64,000 bases of DNA from the NCBI GenBank assembly GCA_004556565.1, contig SFGN01000007.1, forward strand, positions 29,707-93,706, given 5' to 3'. The position numbers and the translations under genes were made by a program. Within the stretch, counting starts at the first letter, position 1. Each line of letters starts with the position of its first letter. A model generated the notes under the pieces. The model did no database searches and was not told the DNA's origin. It worked only from the letters and a program-made list of their open reading frames with translations. The stretch comes from Lachnospiraceae bacterium. GTDB taxonomy: Bacteria > Bacillota_A > Clostridia > Lachnospirales > Lachnospiraceae. Shown one piece after another: positions 8,760 through 16,832 of this stretch.

Positions 8760-9027
8760 TGACTTATCCTCTCCATTTCATGGAAGATAAAATTTTTCTT
8801 TCTGTTTGCCTTTTCAACCTTCATCAAATAAGGTAAAATGTACCTGTAAAATTTCCCTTTTACCAAAACGGCATCCGCGGATTGCTGCACATCCGGTGAT
8901 TTTGCAATCCGAATAAAGTAACAGTTCAGCCCGCGCCATTCACAAAAGATTTACACTATAGATAGATTATAACCTGTTGTCACAGGTAATTCATGCTGCC
9001 GGAAACGGCAGCGGAACGGAGATAAAT
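8760..9027. other. Divergent intergenic region and mutS2 leader
   Basis: No gene is visible. The region contains a copy of the GTAACAGTTCAGC repeat end and, close to mutS2, a hairpin with 7-bp arms GCTGCCG and CGGCAGC around a GAAA tetraloop (8995-9012). A small CCTGT-N4-ACAGG palindrome lies at 8973-8986. I could not place a convincing mutS2 promoter. Confidence 0.5.
8918..8946 (+). repeat. Repeat end GTAACAGTTCAGC with internal flank (half element)
   Basis: Bases 8918-8930 are identical to the end of the 164-bp element at 16621. The similarity continues inward as CGCGCCATTC and CAAAA with one difference. No matching inverted end lies within a few hundred bases; the next one is at 13617-13629, beyond mutS2 and the two-component genes. 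Confidence 0.7.
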
Positions 9028-11403
9028 ATGAACCAGAAAACATTAATCAAACTGGAATTTGATAAAATTATAACTCTTCTGGAAGATCAGGCTTCTTCCT
9101 TCCGAGGGAAACAGCTTTGCCGCAGGATAAAACCTTACACGGATCTGGAACATATCAATACGTTGCAGGAACAGACCGCGGCAGCTTTTACCCGTATCGT
9201 GAAAAAGGGAAGGCTTTCTTTTTCGGATGTATTTCCGGTAGAGGATTCCATGAAGCGTCTGGAAGTGGGCGGTACGCTGGGAAGCGCAGAGCTTTTACGC
9301 ATTCAGAAACTTCTGAATGCCGCTTCCCGTGCAAAAAGTTACGGACGCCATGAAATCCGGGATGACCTGGAGGACTGCCTTGACGCTTTATTTGAACAGA
9401 TTGAGCCTCTGACGCTGCTTGCAGACGAAATCGGACGCTGCATTATAAGCGAAGATGAAATCAGCGATGATGCCAGCTCCACCCTGAAAAGAATCCGCCG
9501 TCTGATTGACGGCATGAACGATAAGGTACACTCGACTCTGAACGGACTTGTAAATGGCTCCCTTCGGACTTATCTGCAGGATCCGATTATCACCATGCGC
9601 GGCGACCGCTACTGTGTCCCGGTAAAATCTGAATATAAGAATCAGGTGCCGGGCATGATCCACGACCAGTCATCAACAGGCTCAACGCTCTTTATCGAAC
9701 CGATGGCTGTCGTAAAACTGAACAATGACCTGATGGAATTATATGCCAAAGAGCAGGAGGAAATTCAGGTCATCCTCGCCCGCCTGAGCGCAGATGCGGC
9801 CGGTTACGTGGAGGAAATCCGGACGGACTACCGGACGCTGACCGATCTGGACTTTATTTTTGCAAGAGGACAGCTTGCACTTTCCATGCGGGGCAGCCGT
9901 CCTGTTTTCAACACACAGCGGCGCATCCGGATACGAGATGGAAGACACCCGCTTCTGGATCCTAAAACTGTTGTTCCCATCAGCCTGACACTTGGCGATG
10001 ACTTCGACATGCTGATCGTGACAGGCCCGAACACCGGCGGAAAAACGGTTTCTTTAAAAACCGTCGGGCTTTTCACATTAATTGGACAGGCAGGACTCCA
10101 TATTCCGGCGTCTGACCGCTCCGAACTGGCTGTATTCCGGCAAATCTATGCTGATATCGGGGACGAACAGAGTATTGAACAGAGCTTAAGTACCTTTTCC
10201 TCCCATATGACAAATATTGTATCCTTCCTGAAAAAGGTTGACGAACAGTCACTTGTCTTATTTGATGAACTTGGTGCCGGAACAGACCCGACTGAAGGTG
10301 CCGCACTTGCCACCGCGATTTTATCTTATCTCCATAAGAGAGGAATACGCACAATGGCAACTACCCACTATAGCGAGCTGAAAGTTTATGCGCTGACAAC
10401 ACCGGGCGTTGAGAATGCCTGCTGTGAGTTTGACGTGGAAAGCCTGCGCCCTACTTACCGGCTGTTGATCGGAATTCCGGGTAAAAGCAATGCCTTTGCC
10501 ATTTCCGGGAAAATCGGCCTTCCTGATTATATTATCGAAGATGCAAAAAAGCGCCTGTCAGAACAGGATGCCTCGTTTGAAGATTTGATTGCCGATCTGG
10601 AAAACAGCAGACGTATTATTGAAAAAGAACGGGAAGAAATTCAGGCTTATAAGAGGGAAGTAGAAGCCCTGAAATCAAAAATAAAGAAAAAAGAAGAAAA
10701 AATGGATGAGCAGAAAGAACGCATATTGCGCGAAGCCAATGAAAAAGCCGGCGTAATTTTGCGCGAAGCTAAGGAACTGGCAGATGAGACCATGAAGAAC
10801 TTCCGAAAATTCAGCACGGAAAATATTTCTGCGGCCGAAATGGAGAAGGAGCGGGAACGTCTGCGTAAGAAGATACAGGATACTTCCCAGGCTTCTGCGA
10901 TGAAAGCTCCTACACCGAGGAAGGTTCACAAGGCATCTGAATTTACGCCGGGCACTTCTGTCAAAGTACTGAGCCTGAACCTGACCGGAACCGTGACATC
11001 TCTTCCGGATTCCCGTGGAAATGTTACCGTCCAGATGGGAATTATGCGTTCACAGGCCGCTATTTCCGACCTTGAGATTATCGAGGAGACACCTTCCTAC
11101 AGTCCGAAGAAACCTCAGCGTACCGGAAGCGGACAGATTAAAATGAGTAAATCTCTTTCCGTAAGCCCGGAAATCAATCTTATCGGCAGAACCGTGGATG
11201 AGGCGATCTCAGAACTGGACAAATATCTCGATGACGCGCTCCTGTCACATCTGGGAAGCGTCCGCATCGTACACGGAAAAGGAACCGGGGCTTTAAGAAA
11301 GGGAATCCATGAGTATCTCCGCCGCCAGAAGCATGTCAAATCGTACCGCCTGGCAGAATTTGGCGAGGGAGATGCCGGTGTAACAATTGTGGAATTCAAA
11401 TAA
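9028..11403 (+). CDS. mutS2: MutS2 (recombination suppressor / ribosome-splitting ATPase)
   Basis: About 791 residues, normal for MutS2. MutS-type core and clamp lead to an ABC ATPase with Walker A VTGPNTGGKTVSLKTVGLF (near 330), signature region EQSLSTFSSHM, Walker B LVLFDELGAGTDPTEGAAL and H-loop TTHYSELK. A long charged coiled coil (about 510-620) follows, then a KOW-like segment and a C-terminal Smr nuclease domain with the family motif RIVHGKGTGALRKGI. It lacks the mismatch-binding domain I of MutS. In Firmicutes MutS2 suppresses homologous recombination and helps rescue collided ribosomes. The ATG at 9028 follows ACGGAG; an upstream in-frame start at 8977 is less likely. Confidence 0.93.
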   Translation: MNQKTLIKLEFDKIITLLEDQASSFRGKQLCRRIKPYTDLEHINTLQEQTAAAFTRIVKKGRLSFSDVFPVEDSMKRLEVGGTLGSAELLRIQKLLNAASRAKSYGRHEIRDDLEDCLDALFEQIEPLTLLADEIGRCIISEDEISDDASSTLKRIRRLIDGMNDKVHSTLNGLVNGSLRTYLQDPIITMRGDRYCVPVKSEYKNQVPGMIHDQSSTGSTLFIEPMAVVKLNNDLMELYAKEQEEIQVILARLSADAAGYVEEIRTDYRTLTDLDFIFARGQLALSMRGSRPVFNTQRRIRIRDGRHPLLDPKTVVPISLTLGDDFDMLIVTGPNTGGKTVSLKTVGLFTLIGQAGLHIPASDRSELAVFRQIYADIGDEQSIEQSLSTFSSHMTNIVSFLKKVDEQSLVLFDELGAGTDPTEGAALATAILSYLHKRGIRTMATTHYSELKVYALTTPGVENACCEFDVESLRPTYRLLIGIPGKSNAFAISGKIGLPDYIIEDAKKRLSEQDASFEDLIADLENSRRIIEKEREEIQAYKREVEALKSKIKKKEEKMDEQKERILREANEKAGVILREAKELADETMKNFRKFSTENISAAEMEKERERLRKKIQDTSQASAMKAPTPRKVHKASEFTPGTSVKVLSLNLTGTVTSLPDSRGNVTVQMGIMRSQAAISDLEIIEETPSYSPKKPQRTGSGQIKMSKSLSVSPEINLIGRTVDEAISELDKYLDDALLSHLGSVRIVHGKGTGALRKGIHEYLRRQKHVKSYRLAEFGEGDAGVTIVEFK

Positions 11404-11433
11404 CAGAACAATGATAAGAAACGGAGGTATGTC

Positions 11434-12144
11434 ATGGTTACAAAACAAAAAATTCTGATTGTTGATGATGATGAAAATATTGCAGAGCTGATTTCGCTCT
11501 ATTTAATGAAAGAATGTTTCGATACGAAGATAGTATATGACGGTGAGGAAGCACTTCGGGTGTTTGATACCTATCGGCCGAATCTGATTATCCTCGACCT
11601 GATGCTTCCGGGCATCGACGGCTATCAGGTCTGCCGCGAAATTCATGCAAAATCCCAGACACCGATCATCATGCTTTCGGCAAAAGGAGAAGTGTTTGAC
11701 AAGGTTCTGGGACTGGAGCTTGGCGCAGATGATTATATGATGAAGCCCTTTGATTCTAAGGAACTCGTAGCAAGAGTGCGTGCGGTGCTGCGCCGCTATC
11801 AGCCTGTAAAGCAGGAAGCTCCCCCGGCCGAAAAGGTGAAATGCGTTGAATATGAAGGACTGACCATTAACCTTACAAACTACTCTGTTGTCTGTGACGG
11901 CAAACCGGTGGAAATGCCTCCGAAGGAACTGGAGCTTTTATACTTTCTTGCAGCTTCGCCAAACCAGGTATTTACAAGGGAACAGCTCCTTGATCAGATA
12001 TGGGGTTATGAATATGTAGGAGACACCCGCACCGTGGATGTGCATATCAAACGTCTCCGGGAAAAACTCAAAGACCACGAAACCTGGAGTCTGGGAACCG
12101 TCTGGGGAATCGGCTATAAATTTAACGTAAACAGAGGATTCTAA
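11434..12144 (+). CDS. OmpR/PhoB-family response regulator
   Basis: A 236-residue regulator. The receiver domain (1-120) opens KILIVDDDENIAELI, has the phospho-acceptor Asp in LIILDLMLPGIDGYQ, the conserved Ser in IIMLSAKGE and Lys in DYMMKPFDSKEL. A winged-helix DNA-binding domain follows (about 140-236) with FTREQLLDQIWGYEYVGDTR and VDVHIKRLREKL. A good GGAGG site lies before the ATG, and the gene begins 31 bp after mutS2. The kinase gene begins 20 bp downstream, so the two form a classic two-component operon. The signal is not evident. Confidence 0.93.
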   Translation: MVTKQKILIVDDDENIAELISLYLMKECFDTKIVYDGEEALRVFDTYRPNLIILDLMLPGIDGYQVCREIHAKSQTPIIMLSAKGEVFDKVLGLELGADDYMMKPFDSKELVARVRAVLRRYQPVKQEAPPAEKVKCVEYEGLTINLTNYSVVCDGKPVEMPPKELELLYFLAASPNQVFTREQLLDQIWGYEYVGDTRTVDVHIKRLREKLKDHETWSLGTVWGIGYKFNVNRGF

Positions 12145-12164
12145 AATAAAGAGATGTGGCTATT

Positions 12165-13589
12165 ATGAAACATACAAGTACACTTTACCTGAAATTTATT
12201 CTGATATATATTATATTTGGTTTTTTGTGCATGTTCACCACTTCCACTCTTGGAAATGAGCTGATGCTCAGCGGCATCAAAAAAAACACCTCAGAAAAAC
12301 TGTACGAGGAAGCCAATGTACTTGCTTCCTCGTATCTTCCGTCCTATTTCAGCGGAAATGTTACGGACTGGAGTGTTAATTTACAGCTAAATGCCATGAA
12401 AACTTATCTGGACTGTTCCATCTGGTTTGTAAATGCGGACGGTTCCCTGATCACGGCATCAACGCAGGACGGCACAAAAGCACCCGAGATCATCCAGGAT
12501 TTTAATCCTGCCGAGACCGGGGGCAGCCTGTACGTCATCGGTGACTACCACGGATACTTTGACGAGGATGTTATGACCATTATGGCACCTGTCATCCAGG
12601 GCTTCTATACCCGCGGATATCTTCTGATGCATGCCCCGATCTCCGTCCTTAAAGACCGCTGTAATCAGATGATGCGGCCCGTTCAGATTACGGTGGCTGT
12701 CATTTATCTGATCTCAATAATCTTCCTGATAGCATTCTATTTCCTGATTTACAGAGTGCTGCGTCATATTACCGAAGCCGCCAGGCAGTATGCTTCCGGC
12801 AATCTGGATTATGAGATCCCGATTCACACAGAAGATGAATTTGGATATCTGTCTGCTTCCCTGAACTATATGTCATCTCATCTTCGGGATATGGAAGATT
12901 ATCAGAAGAAAATCGTAGGAAATGTTTCCCATGATTTCCGTTCTCCGCTGACATCCATCAAAGGGTATGTGGAGGCAATGACTGACGGGACTATTCCTCC
13001 GGAGCTCCATGACAAGTATTTGAAAATTATTTTATTTGAAACAGAAAGACTGACGGATCTGACCCGTGACCTGCTGACCCTGAATGAATTTGATACTAAA
13101 GAATTGATGCTCACCAAGACTGAGTTTGATGTTCAGGAAATGATTAAGCGTACAGCAGCAACCTTTGAAGTGATCTGCACGGGAAAACACATTTCCATCC
13201 AGCTTTTGCTGCTTCCCGGCAGCGTGACGGTATATGCTGACTCCGGAAAAATCCAGCAGGTTCTTTACAACCTGATTGACAATGCAATTAAATTCAGTGA
13301 ACATGACTCCGTCGTCACAGTTGAAGTTACGGAAAAAACCGGAAAGGCATATATTTCCGTCAAAGACTCCGGTATCGGAATTCCCAGAAAGGATCTTCAA
13401 AAAATATGGGAACGTTTTTATAAATCCGATGCATCGCGCGGAAAAGATAAAAAAGGTACCGGTCTTGGGCTGGCCATTGTAAAAGAAGCTATCCAGGCGC
13501 ATGATGAACGTATCAATGTTATCAGTACAGAAGGGGTCGGAACCGAATTTATCTTTTCCCTGACATTGGTAAACCCGAAGAAAAGATGA
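12165..13589 (+). CDS. Membrane sensor histidine kinase
   Basis: About 474 residues. Topology: membrane helix 1 (FILIYIIFGFLCMFTTS), an extracytoplasmic sensor of about 140 residues, helix 2 (near 170-190), HAMP (ITEAARQYASGNLDYEIP), HisKA with the H-box NVSHDFRSPLTSIKGY, and HATPase_c with N-box LYNLIDNAIKFSEH, G1 VKDSGIGIP and G2 GTGLGLAIV. All boxes are present. It pairs with the preceding OmpR regulator. I start at the ATG 12165; a GTG at 12156 is in frame. The arrangement resembles general envelope-stress or phosphate sensors, but the ligand cannot be told. Confidence 0.92.
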   Translation: MKHTSTLYLKFILIYIIFGFLCMFTTSTLGNELMLSGIKKNTSEKLYEEANVLASSYLPSYFSGNVTDWSVNLQLNAMKTYLDCSIWFVNADGSLITASTQDGTKAPEIIQDFNPAETGGSLYVIGDYHGYFDEDVMTIMAPVIQGFYTRGYLLMHAPISVLKDRCNQMMRPVQITVAVIYLISIIFLIAFYFLIYRVLRHITEAARQYASGNLDYEIPIHTEDEFGYLSASLNYMSSHLRDMEDYQKKIVGNVSHDFRSPLTSIKGYVEAMTDGTIPPELHDKYLKIILFETERLTDLTRDLLTLNEFDTKELMLTKTEFDVQEMIKRTAATFEVICTGKHISIQLLLLPGSVTVYADSGKIQQVLYNLIDNAIKFSEHDSVVTVEVTEKTGKAYISVKDSGIGIPRKDLQKIWERFYKSDASRGKDKKGTGLGLAIVKEAIQAHDERINVISTEGVGTEFIFSLTLVNPKKR

Positions 13590-13616
13590 AGATACCGACA
13601 TAACGGCATTCAACCG

Positions 13617-13629
13617 GCTGAACTGTTAC
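13617..13629 (-). repeat. Isolated copy of repeat end GTAACAGTTCAGC (inverted)
   Basis: The minus strand reads the same 13 bp as 8918-8930 and 16621-16633. It lies just downstream of the histidine kinase and faces the copy at 8918, so mutS2 and the two-component genes sit between inverted ends 4.7 kb apart. Confidence 0.65.
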
Positions 13630-13682
13630 CAAATTGATATATTATATAAGAATTCAAAGTCCTGTATTTTAAGGTATTAAAA

Positions 13683-13714
13683 GTCCTGCGGCAATAATAA
13701 TTATGCCGCAGGAC
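13683..13714. terminator. Hairpin terminator between convergent genes
   Basis: Perfect 11-bp arms GTCCTGCGGCA and TGCCGCAGGAC with a 10-nt AT-rich loop, located between the kinase and the convergent substrate-binding protein gene. It probably serves both strands, though the U-tract on either side is weak. Confidence 0.65.
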
Positions 13715-13742
13715 AGAGGACTCCCGCAGATGGGATTCTTTT

Positions 13743-15098
13743 TTATTCATATAACATATTCTGTATGGACGCGCTGTCCAGGTTCTCACATGTCACCCAT
13801 ATATATCCGGTATTCACTTCCGCCTCATTACCGATCTGAAGCACGGTTCTCGCCGCGGCAATGACAGACGCATAACCGATTCCAAACGGGTTCTGGATGA
13901 CAAGTCCGGCAATCTCCCCTTTCCTGAGTGAGTCGATCTGTTCTTCCCCGCCGTCAAAACCGACCAGCACGATCGGCTGTTTTTCTTCCTCTTCCGTTTC
14001 AGCTTCTGCTTCGGTTTCTTTCCCGGAGTCCTCACCGGATGTCTCTTCATCCGCTTCCTGAACTGTCTCTTTTTCCGTTTCCTTATCTGCTTCCTGCCCT
14101 GACTCTTCAGTGGTATCCTTCTGATCGGCGGACACTGCTCTGCCCTCCGCCTTCACTGCGGAAAGCCCCAGGCGCACGGCGTTGACATTAGTTCCAAAAA
14201 TCCCTTTGACCTCCGGATGCTTCCGGATATAATATTGTATGACTTCTTCATCAGACATACTGTCCGCAGAAAACTCTTTTTCTCCTTCCTCAAGCTCCGC
14301 ATTCTTCTCTTCCGCAATCGCTTTTTTAAGATCTTCCAGCCTGTCACAGTAAATCGTCTCGGCTATTGTCACATCCTGATAGCTTTCTGATATCTTCTCA
14401 CAAAAGCCGGCTTCCCGCTCTTTTGCAGACTCAGATGTCGAATCATGGACAAGCAAAATGACTTCTCCGCTGCCTCCGATCTCATCAGCCAGCTTATATG
14501 CACCTGTTCTGGCAGCATCATTGTTATCGGTTCCAACAGTACACTGAATACCCGGATAAGCATTTCCCGAATCCAGGGCAATAATCGGAATCCCGTTATC
14601 TGTAGCCATATCAAACTGTACGGTATATGCTGTCTCATCGATACATGCAATCGCAATAACATCCGGATCTCTGCCCATTTCCTCATCCAGTATGTTCACC
14701 TGCTCATTAAAATCTTCACTCTTAGCCGGAGCATTAAAGGTTACTTTGATTTTATCTGCCCCTTTATAGCCGAGTGCCTTATTCAAATCCTCCGCCGCCT
14801 GCATAACTCCTGCCTTAACAGTCTTCCAGTAAGCAGAAGATTCTTCCTTTCCGATTACAGATATATACGTCCCCGGCTCGAGATTCAGACCATCCGTATG
14901 ACTGTATACAGACGGTGAAACAGCATTCAGATTATCCTGATAGACCGGTTCCTCATTTTTCTCGCCTGTGTAAGAATTCTGTGTTTTTTTGTCAGCGCAG
15001 CCGCCCAGAGAAATAATCAGGCCCGCCGCAACCGCCAGGGCTGTAATCCTCATTGTATTATATGTTCTGTATTTCTTCTTATTTTTTCGATTCTCCAT
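13743..15098 (-). CDS. Lipoprotein sugar-type substrate-binding protein with acidic insert
   Basis: About 451 residues. A lipoprotein signal peptide (ALAVAAGLIISLGGCADKK) is followed by a periplasmic-binding-protein fold of the LacI/RbsB type: ISVIGKEESSAYWKTVKAGV, DPDVIAIACIDETAYT, IPIIALDSGNAYPGI, VGTDNNDAARTGAYKLADEI and IVLVGFDGGEEQIDSLRKGE. Between the GIFGTNVNAVRLG strand and VLVGFDGG lies a non-homologous stretch of about 45 residues made almost wholly of Glu, Asp, Lys, Thr and Ser, absent from ordinary binding proteins. No ABC permease or ATPase is nearby, so partners are unlinked. The ATG at 15098 has GGGGAG 9 bp upstream; an in-frame start at 15116 exists. Confidence 0.85.
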   Translation of the reverse strand: MENRKNKKKYRTYNTMRITALAVAAGLIISLGGCADKKTQNSYTGEKNEEPVYQDNLNAVSPSVYSHTDGLNLEPGTYISVIGKEESSAYWKTVKAGVMQAAEDLNKALGYKGADKIKVTFNAPAKSEDFNEQVNILDEEMGRDPDVIAIACIDETAYTVQFDMATDNGIPIIALDSGNAYPGIQCTVGTDNNDAARTGAYKLADEIGGSGEVILLVHDSTSESAKEREAGFCEKISESYQDVTIAETIYCDRLEDLKKAIAEEKNAELEEGEKEFSADSMSDEEVIQYYIRKHPEVKGIFGTNVNAVRLGLSAVKAEGRAVSADQKDTTEESGQEADKETEKETVQEADEETSGEDSGKETEAEAETEEEEKQPIVLVGFDGGEEQIDSLRKGEIAGLVIQNPFGIGYASVIAAARTVLQIGNEAEVNTGYIWVTCENLDSASIQNMLYE

Positions 15099-15309
15099 TA
15101 CATAAATTCTCCCCATATGCTCATTCCGCGTAAAGCGGATATTTGAAATTCAGGATTATGATAGAACAGGTGCACAGGGCTCGCCTTGCCTTCTCCCGCA
15201 AACACATACCTCGCCTGTATCTAATCTGCCGACTTATACTATACACTAAATCTGTGAAAATGAAAGGAAATTTTTCTTAAATTTTCTAAAATATTAATTA
15301 TCGTTTAAG
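15099..15309. other. Intergenic region, no gene seen
   Basis: About 210 bp upstream of the substrate-binding protein. A TATAGTATAAG stretch on the minus strand may carry its -10 box. A very short CCGC-N5-GCGG hairpin is present. Nothing else is recognised. Confidence 0.4.
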
Positions 15310-15393
15310 GAACTCAAAAATGGTCCACCGGACCATTTTTTCATATGCTTGGCAACTCAAAATAGATCCACCGGACCATTTCATATGCTTGGC
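15310..15393 (-). repeat. Tandem copies of a dispersed hairpin repeat
   Basis: Two adjacent units of about 43 and 40 bp (15311-15353, 15354-15393), each with AACTCAAAA, a CCACCGGACCATT core and CATATGCTTGG. Unit 1 contains a hairpin with 10-bp arms AAAATGGTCC and GGACCATTTT followed by T's. Bases 15310-15346 are identical to 49234-49270. The hairpin plus T-run could act as a terminator. A third partial unit may begin at 15394. Confidence 0.75.
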
Positions 15394-15480
15394 AACCAAA
15401 GCATATATATGCAGGCGGAGATTCGGGCGTGAACAATCCTCCATGTTCAGCATTGCATCTGATTTAGAGCATAAAATCTC

Positions 15481-15509
15481 TTGTATATTTCTTATATTTG
15501 TATTAGAAT
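15481..15509 (+). promoter_or_regulatory. Predicted promoter of the ferredoxin gene
   Basis: TTGTAT (15481-15486) and TAGAAT (15504-15509) are 17 bp apart, about 55 bp before the ferredoxin ATG. This is inference from consensus match only. Confidence 0.5.
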
Positions 15510-15564
15510 GAGGATAACAACGATGGATTATTTCCGTTGGAATACTAAGAAGGAGGTACATACC

Positions 15565-15735
15565 ATGGCACATGTAATTGGTGAAGAATGTGTAAGCTGC
15601 GGTACTTGCGAAAGCGAATGCCCGGTAGGCGCTATCGCAGAAGGTGATGGCAAATACGAAATCGATGCTGATAGCTGCGTAGATTGTGGAGCATGCGAGG
15701 CTGCTTGTCCGATAGGCGCTATCTCAGCTGAATAA
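15565..15735 (+). CDS. 2[4Fe-4S] ferredoxin (clostridial type)
   Basis: A 56-residue low-potential electron carrier. Two CxxCxxCxxxC motifs, CVSCGTCESECP and CVDCGACEAACP, ligate two 4Fe-4S clusters. The pseudo-twofold halves, each ending in GAI, and the acidic composition are typical of clostridial ferredoxin. AAGGAGGT lies 9-10 bp before the ATG, predicting strong translation. The gene is monocistronic, with its own promoter and a strong terminator, as usual for an abundant electron carrier of an anaerobe. Confidence 0.96.
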   Translation: MAHVIGEECVSCGTCESECPVGAIAEGDGKYEIDADSCVDCGACEAACPIGAISAE

Positions 15736-15750
15736 TCTTTCTATTATAAT

Positions 15751-15781
15751 CAGGCGGGAGAGAGCTCCCGTCTGTTTTTTT
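15751..15781 (+). terminator. Rho-independent terminator of the ferredoxin gene
   Basis: A 10-bp stem (CAGGCGGGAG with CTCCCGTCTG, one G-U pair), a 4-nt AGAG loop and seven T's, starting 16 bp after the stop codon. Confidence 0.9.
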
Positions 15782-15794
15782 GTCCTCATTTGAC

Positions 15795-15808
15795 GAACGA
15801 TTTCGTTC
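15795..15808. promoter_or_regulatory. Short palindrome upstream of the MerR-type gene
   Basis: Arms GAACGA and TCGTTC with a 2-bp spacer. It lies about 20 bp before a TATACT box that may be the -10 of the downstream gene. It could be an autoregulatory site; evidence is position and symmetry only. Confidence 0.35.
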
Positions 15809-15883
15809 TGTTTTTCATTCAGGGTATGATATACTACGGTTAGTAAATCTTTTTCATAAAGCATCTCAAGGAGGTATACATAT

Positions 15884-16618
15884 ATGGGTGAGGTCAGATT
15901 CATGATTTCGGAAGCCGCCAAACAGGTTCATGTGGAATCTCATGTACTGCGCTACTGGGAGGAAGAACTGGATCTGAAAATCGGGCGGACCGAGATGGGC
16001 CACCGATATTATACCGAAGATGACATACAGCTTTTTCAATGTATCAGGAAACTAAAGAATGAAGGAATGCTGCTGCGGGATCTGAAGCCTCTGATCCCTG
16101 AATTAAAACGGACCAGACAGGCACTGTCCGAGGCAAAGCAGGAACAGGTATCTCAAGACATCTCTGCAGTGTCTTTTCACTCCGAAAAAAATATCGAAAG
16201 TGATGAGACTGCACCCGGGACAAATGCTGATATGCAAAAAGTATCCTCTGAAGCCAGCAAAGCCAAAGACCGGCCGTCTTGTAAAGATGATGATTCTCCT
16301 AACCCTGAAACAGCATCCGTTCCTGCAGTAACCCAGGCCGATATCACTTCTGCCGCACAGCTTGAGCAGGCCAAAGCCCTGATTGAGGATATACTCTCTG
16401 ACGTAATTGCTGCCAACAATGAAACTCTGGAAGAAAATATAAGCCGGAGAGTGACAGCTGATATGATACGTGAAATGGATTATCTTTTTCAGGCAAATGA
16501 ACGTCGGGAGGAAGAACATTTCCGCAAACTTGACTGCCTCATCAGACAGCAGCAGGCAACACGCCGGGAAGCATCCAAAAGCTCTCCCATCGGCAAACTG
16601 AAGAAAATCTTTACATAA
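15884..16618 (+). CDS. MerR-type HTH protein with long charged C-terminal region
   Basis: A 244-residue protein. The N-terminal MerR winged helix (1-75) shows MISEAAKQVHVESHVLRYWE and MGHRYYTEDDIQLFQCIRKL. Residues 85-155 are a low-complexity Ser/Glu/Asp linker. The rest (about 155-230) is helical and charged, with ADMIREMDYLF and ERREEEHFRKLDCLIRQQQ suggesting a coiled coil. It has no recognisable ligand-binding domain. The layout recalls RacA-like chromosome-anchoring or cell-division proteins rather than a metal or drug sensor, but I cannot assign it. A strong AAGGAGG precedes the ATG. The gene is followed directly by the MITE-like element at 16621. Confidence 0.8.
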   Translation: MGEVRFMISEAAKQVHVESHVLRYWEEELDLKIGRTEMGHRYYTEDDIQLFQCIRKLKNEGMLLRDLKPLIPELKRTRQALSEAKQEQVSQDISAVSFHSEKNIESDETAPGTNADMQKVSSEASKAKDRPSCKDDDSPNPETASVPAVTQADITSAAQLEQAKALIEDILSDVIAANNETLEENISRRVTADMIREMDYLFQANERREEEHFRKLDCLIRQQQATRREASKSSPIGKLKKIFT

Positions 16619-16620
16619 TA

Positions 16621-16784
16621 GTAACAGTTCAGCACGCGCCATTCGCAAAACGCACCTCCGGTGCTGCCTCGCTGCCTCGCAGCTATTTTTGCTCATTTCC
16701 GGGCGCTAAGCTCATAACCGAAGCGGCGTGCTCTTTCATGCAAGCATGATCCGCACACCTTTTCGATTATGGCTGAACTGTTAC
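16621..16784. mobile_element. 164-bp MITE-like element with 13-bp inverted ends
   Basis: Begins GTAACAGTTCAGC and ends with its exact reverse complement (16772-16784). The interior is GC-rich, non-coding and contains several short inverted repeats (AGCACGC with GCGTGCT, CACC with GGTG). It starts 2 bp after the MerR gene stop. Partial copies at 8918 and 13617 show it is a dispersed family. No transposase of its own is present, so it would need one supplied in trans, if it moves at all. Confidence 0.7.
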
Positions 16785-16806
16785 ACATAATACATATTTT
16801 TTCAAA

Positions 16807-16832
16807 AAGCAGGACCGTTACTGGTCCTGCTT
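16807..16832 (-). terminator. Terminator of the gdpP-rplI-dnaB operon
   Basis: A stem AGCAGGACC with GGTCCTGCT around a short loop that includes the dnaB stop codon, followed on the minus strand by TTTTTGAAAAAAT. It fits an operon-end terminator overlapping the last codons. Confidence 0.8.

Noticed and set aside
8939..8973. Possible mutS2 promoter with TTTACA or TTCACA and TATAAC
   Set aside because: Spacing between any pair of boxes is wrong (12 bp or a poor -10), so no promoter is claimed.
15298..15573. A 91-codon minus-strand frame through the tandem repeat
   Set aside because: Its only notable part (MVRWTIFEF) is the translated hairpin repeat also seen at 49.2 kb; the rest is not gene-like and overlaps the ferredoxin promoter.
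15724..15921. A 65-codon minus-strand frame over the ferredoxin terminator
   Set aside because: It overlaps the terminator, a promoter region and the MerR start, and has no family match.
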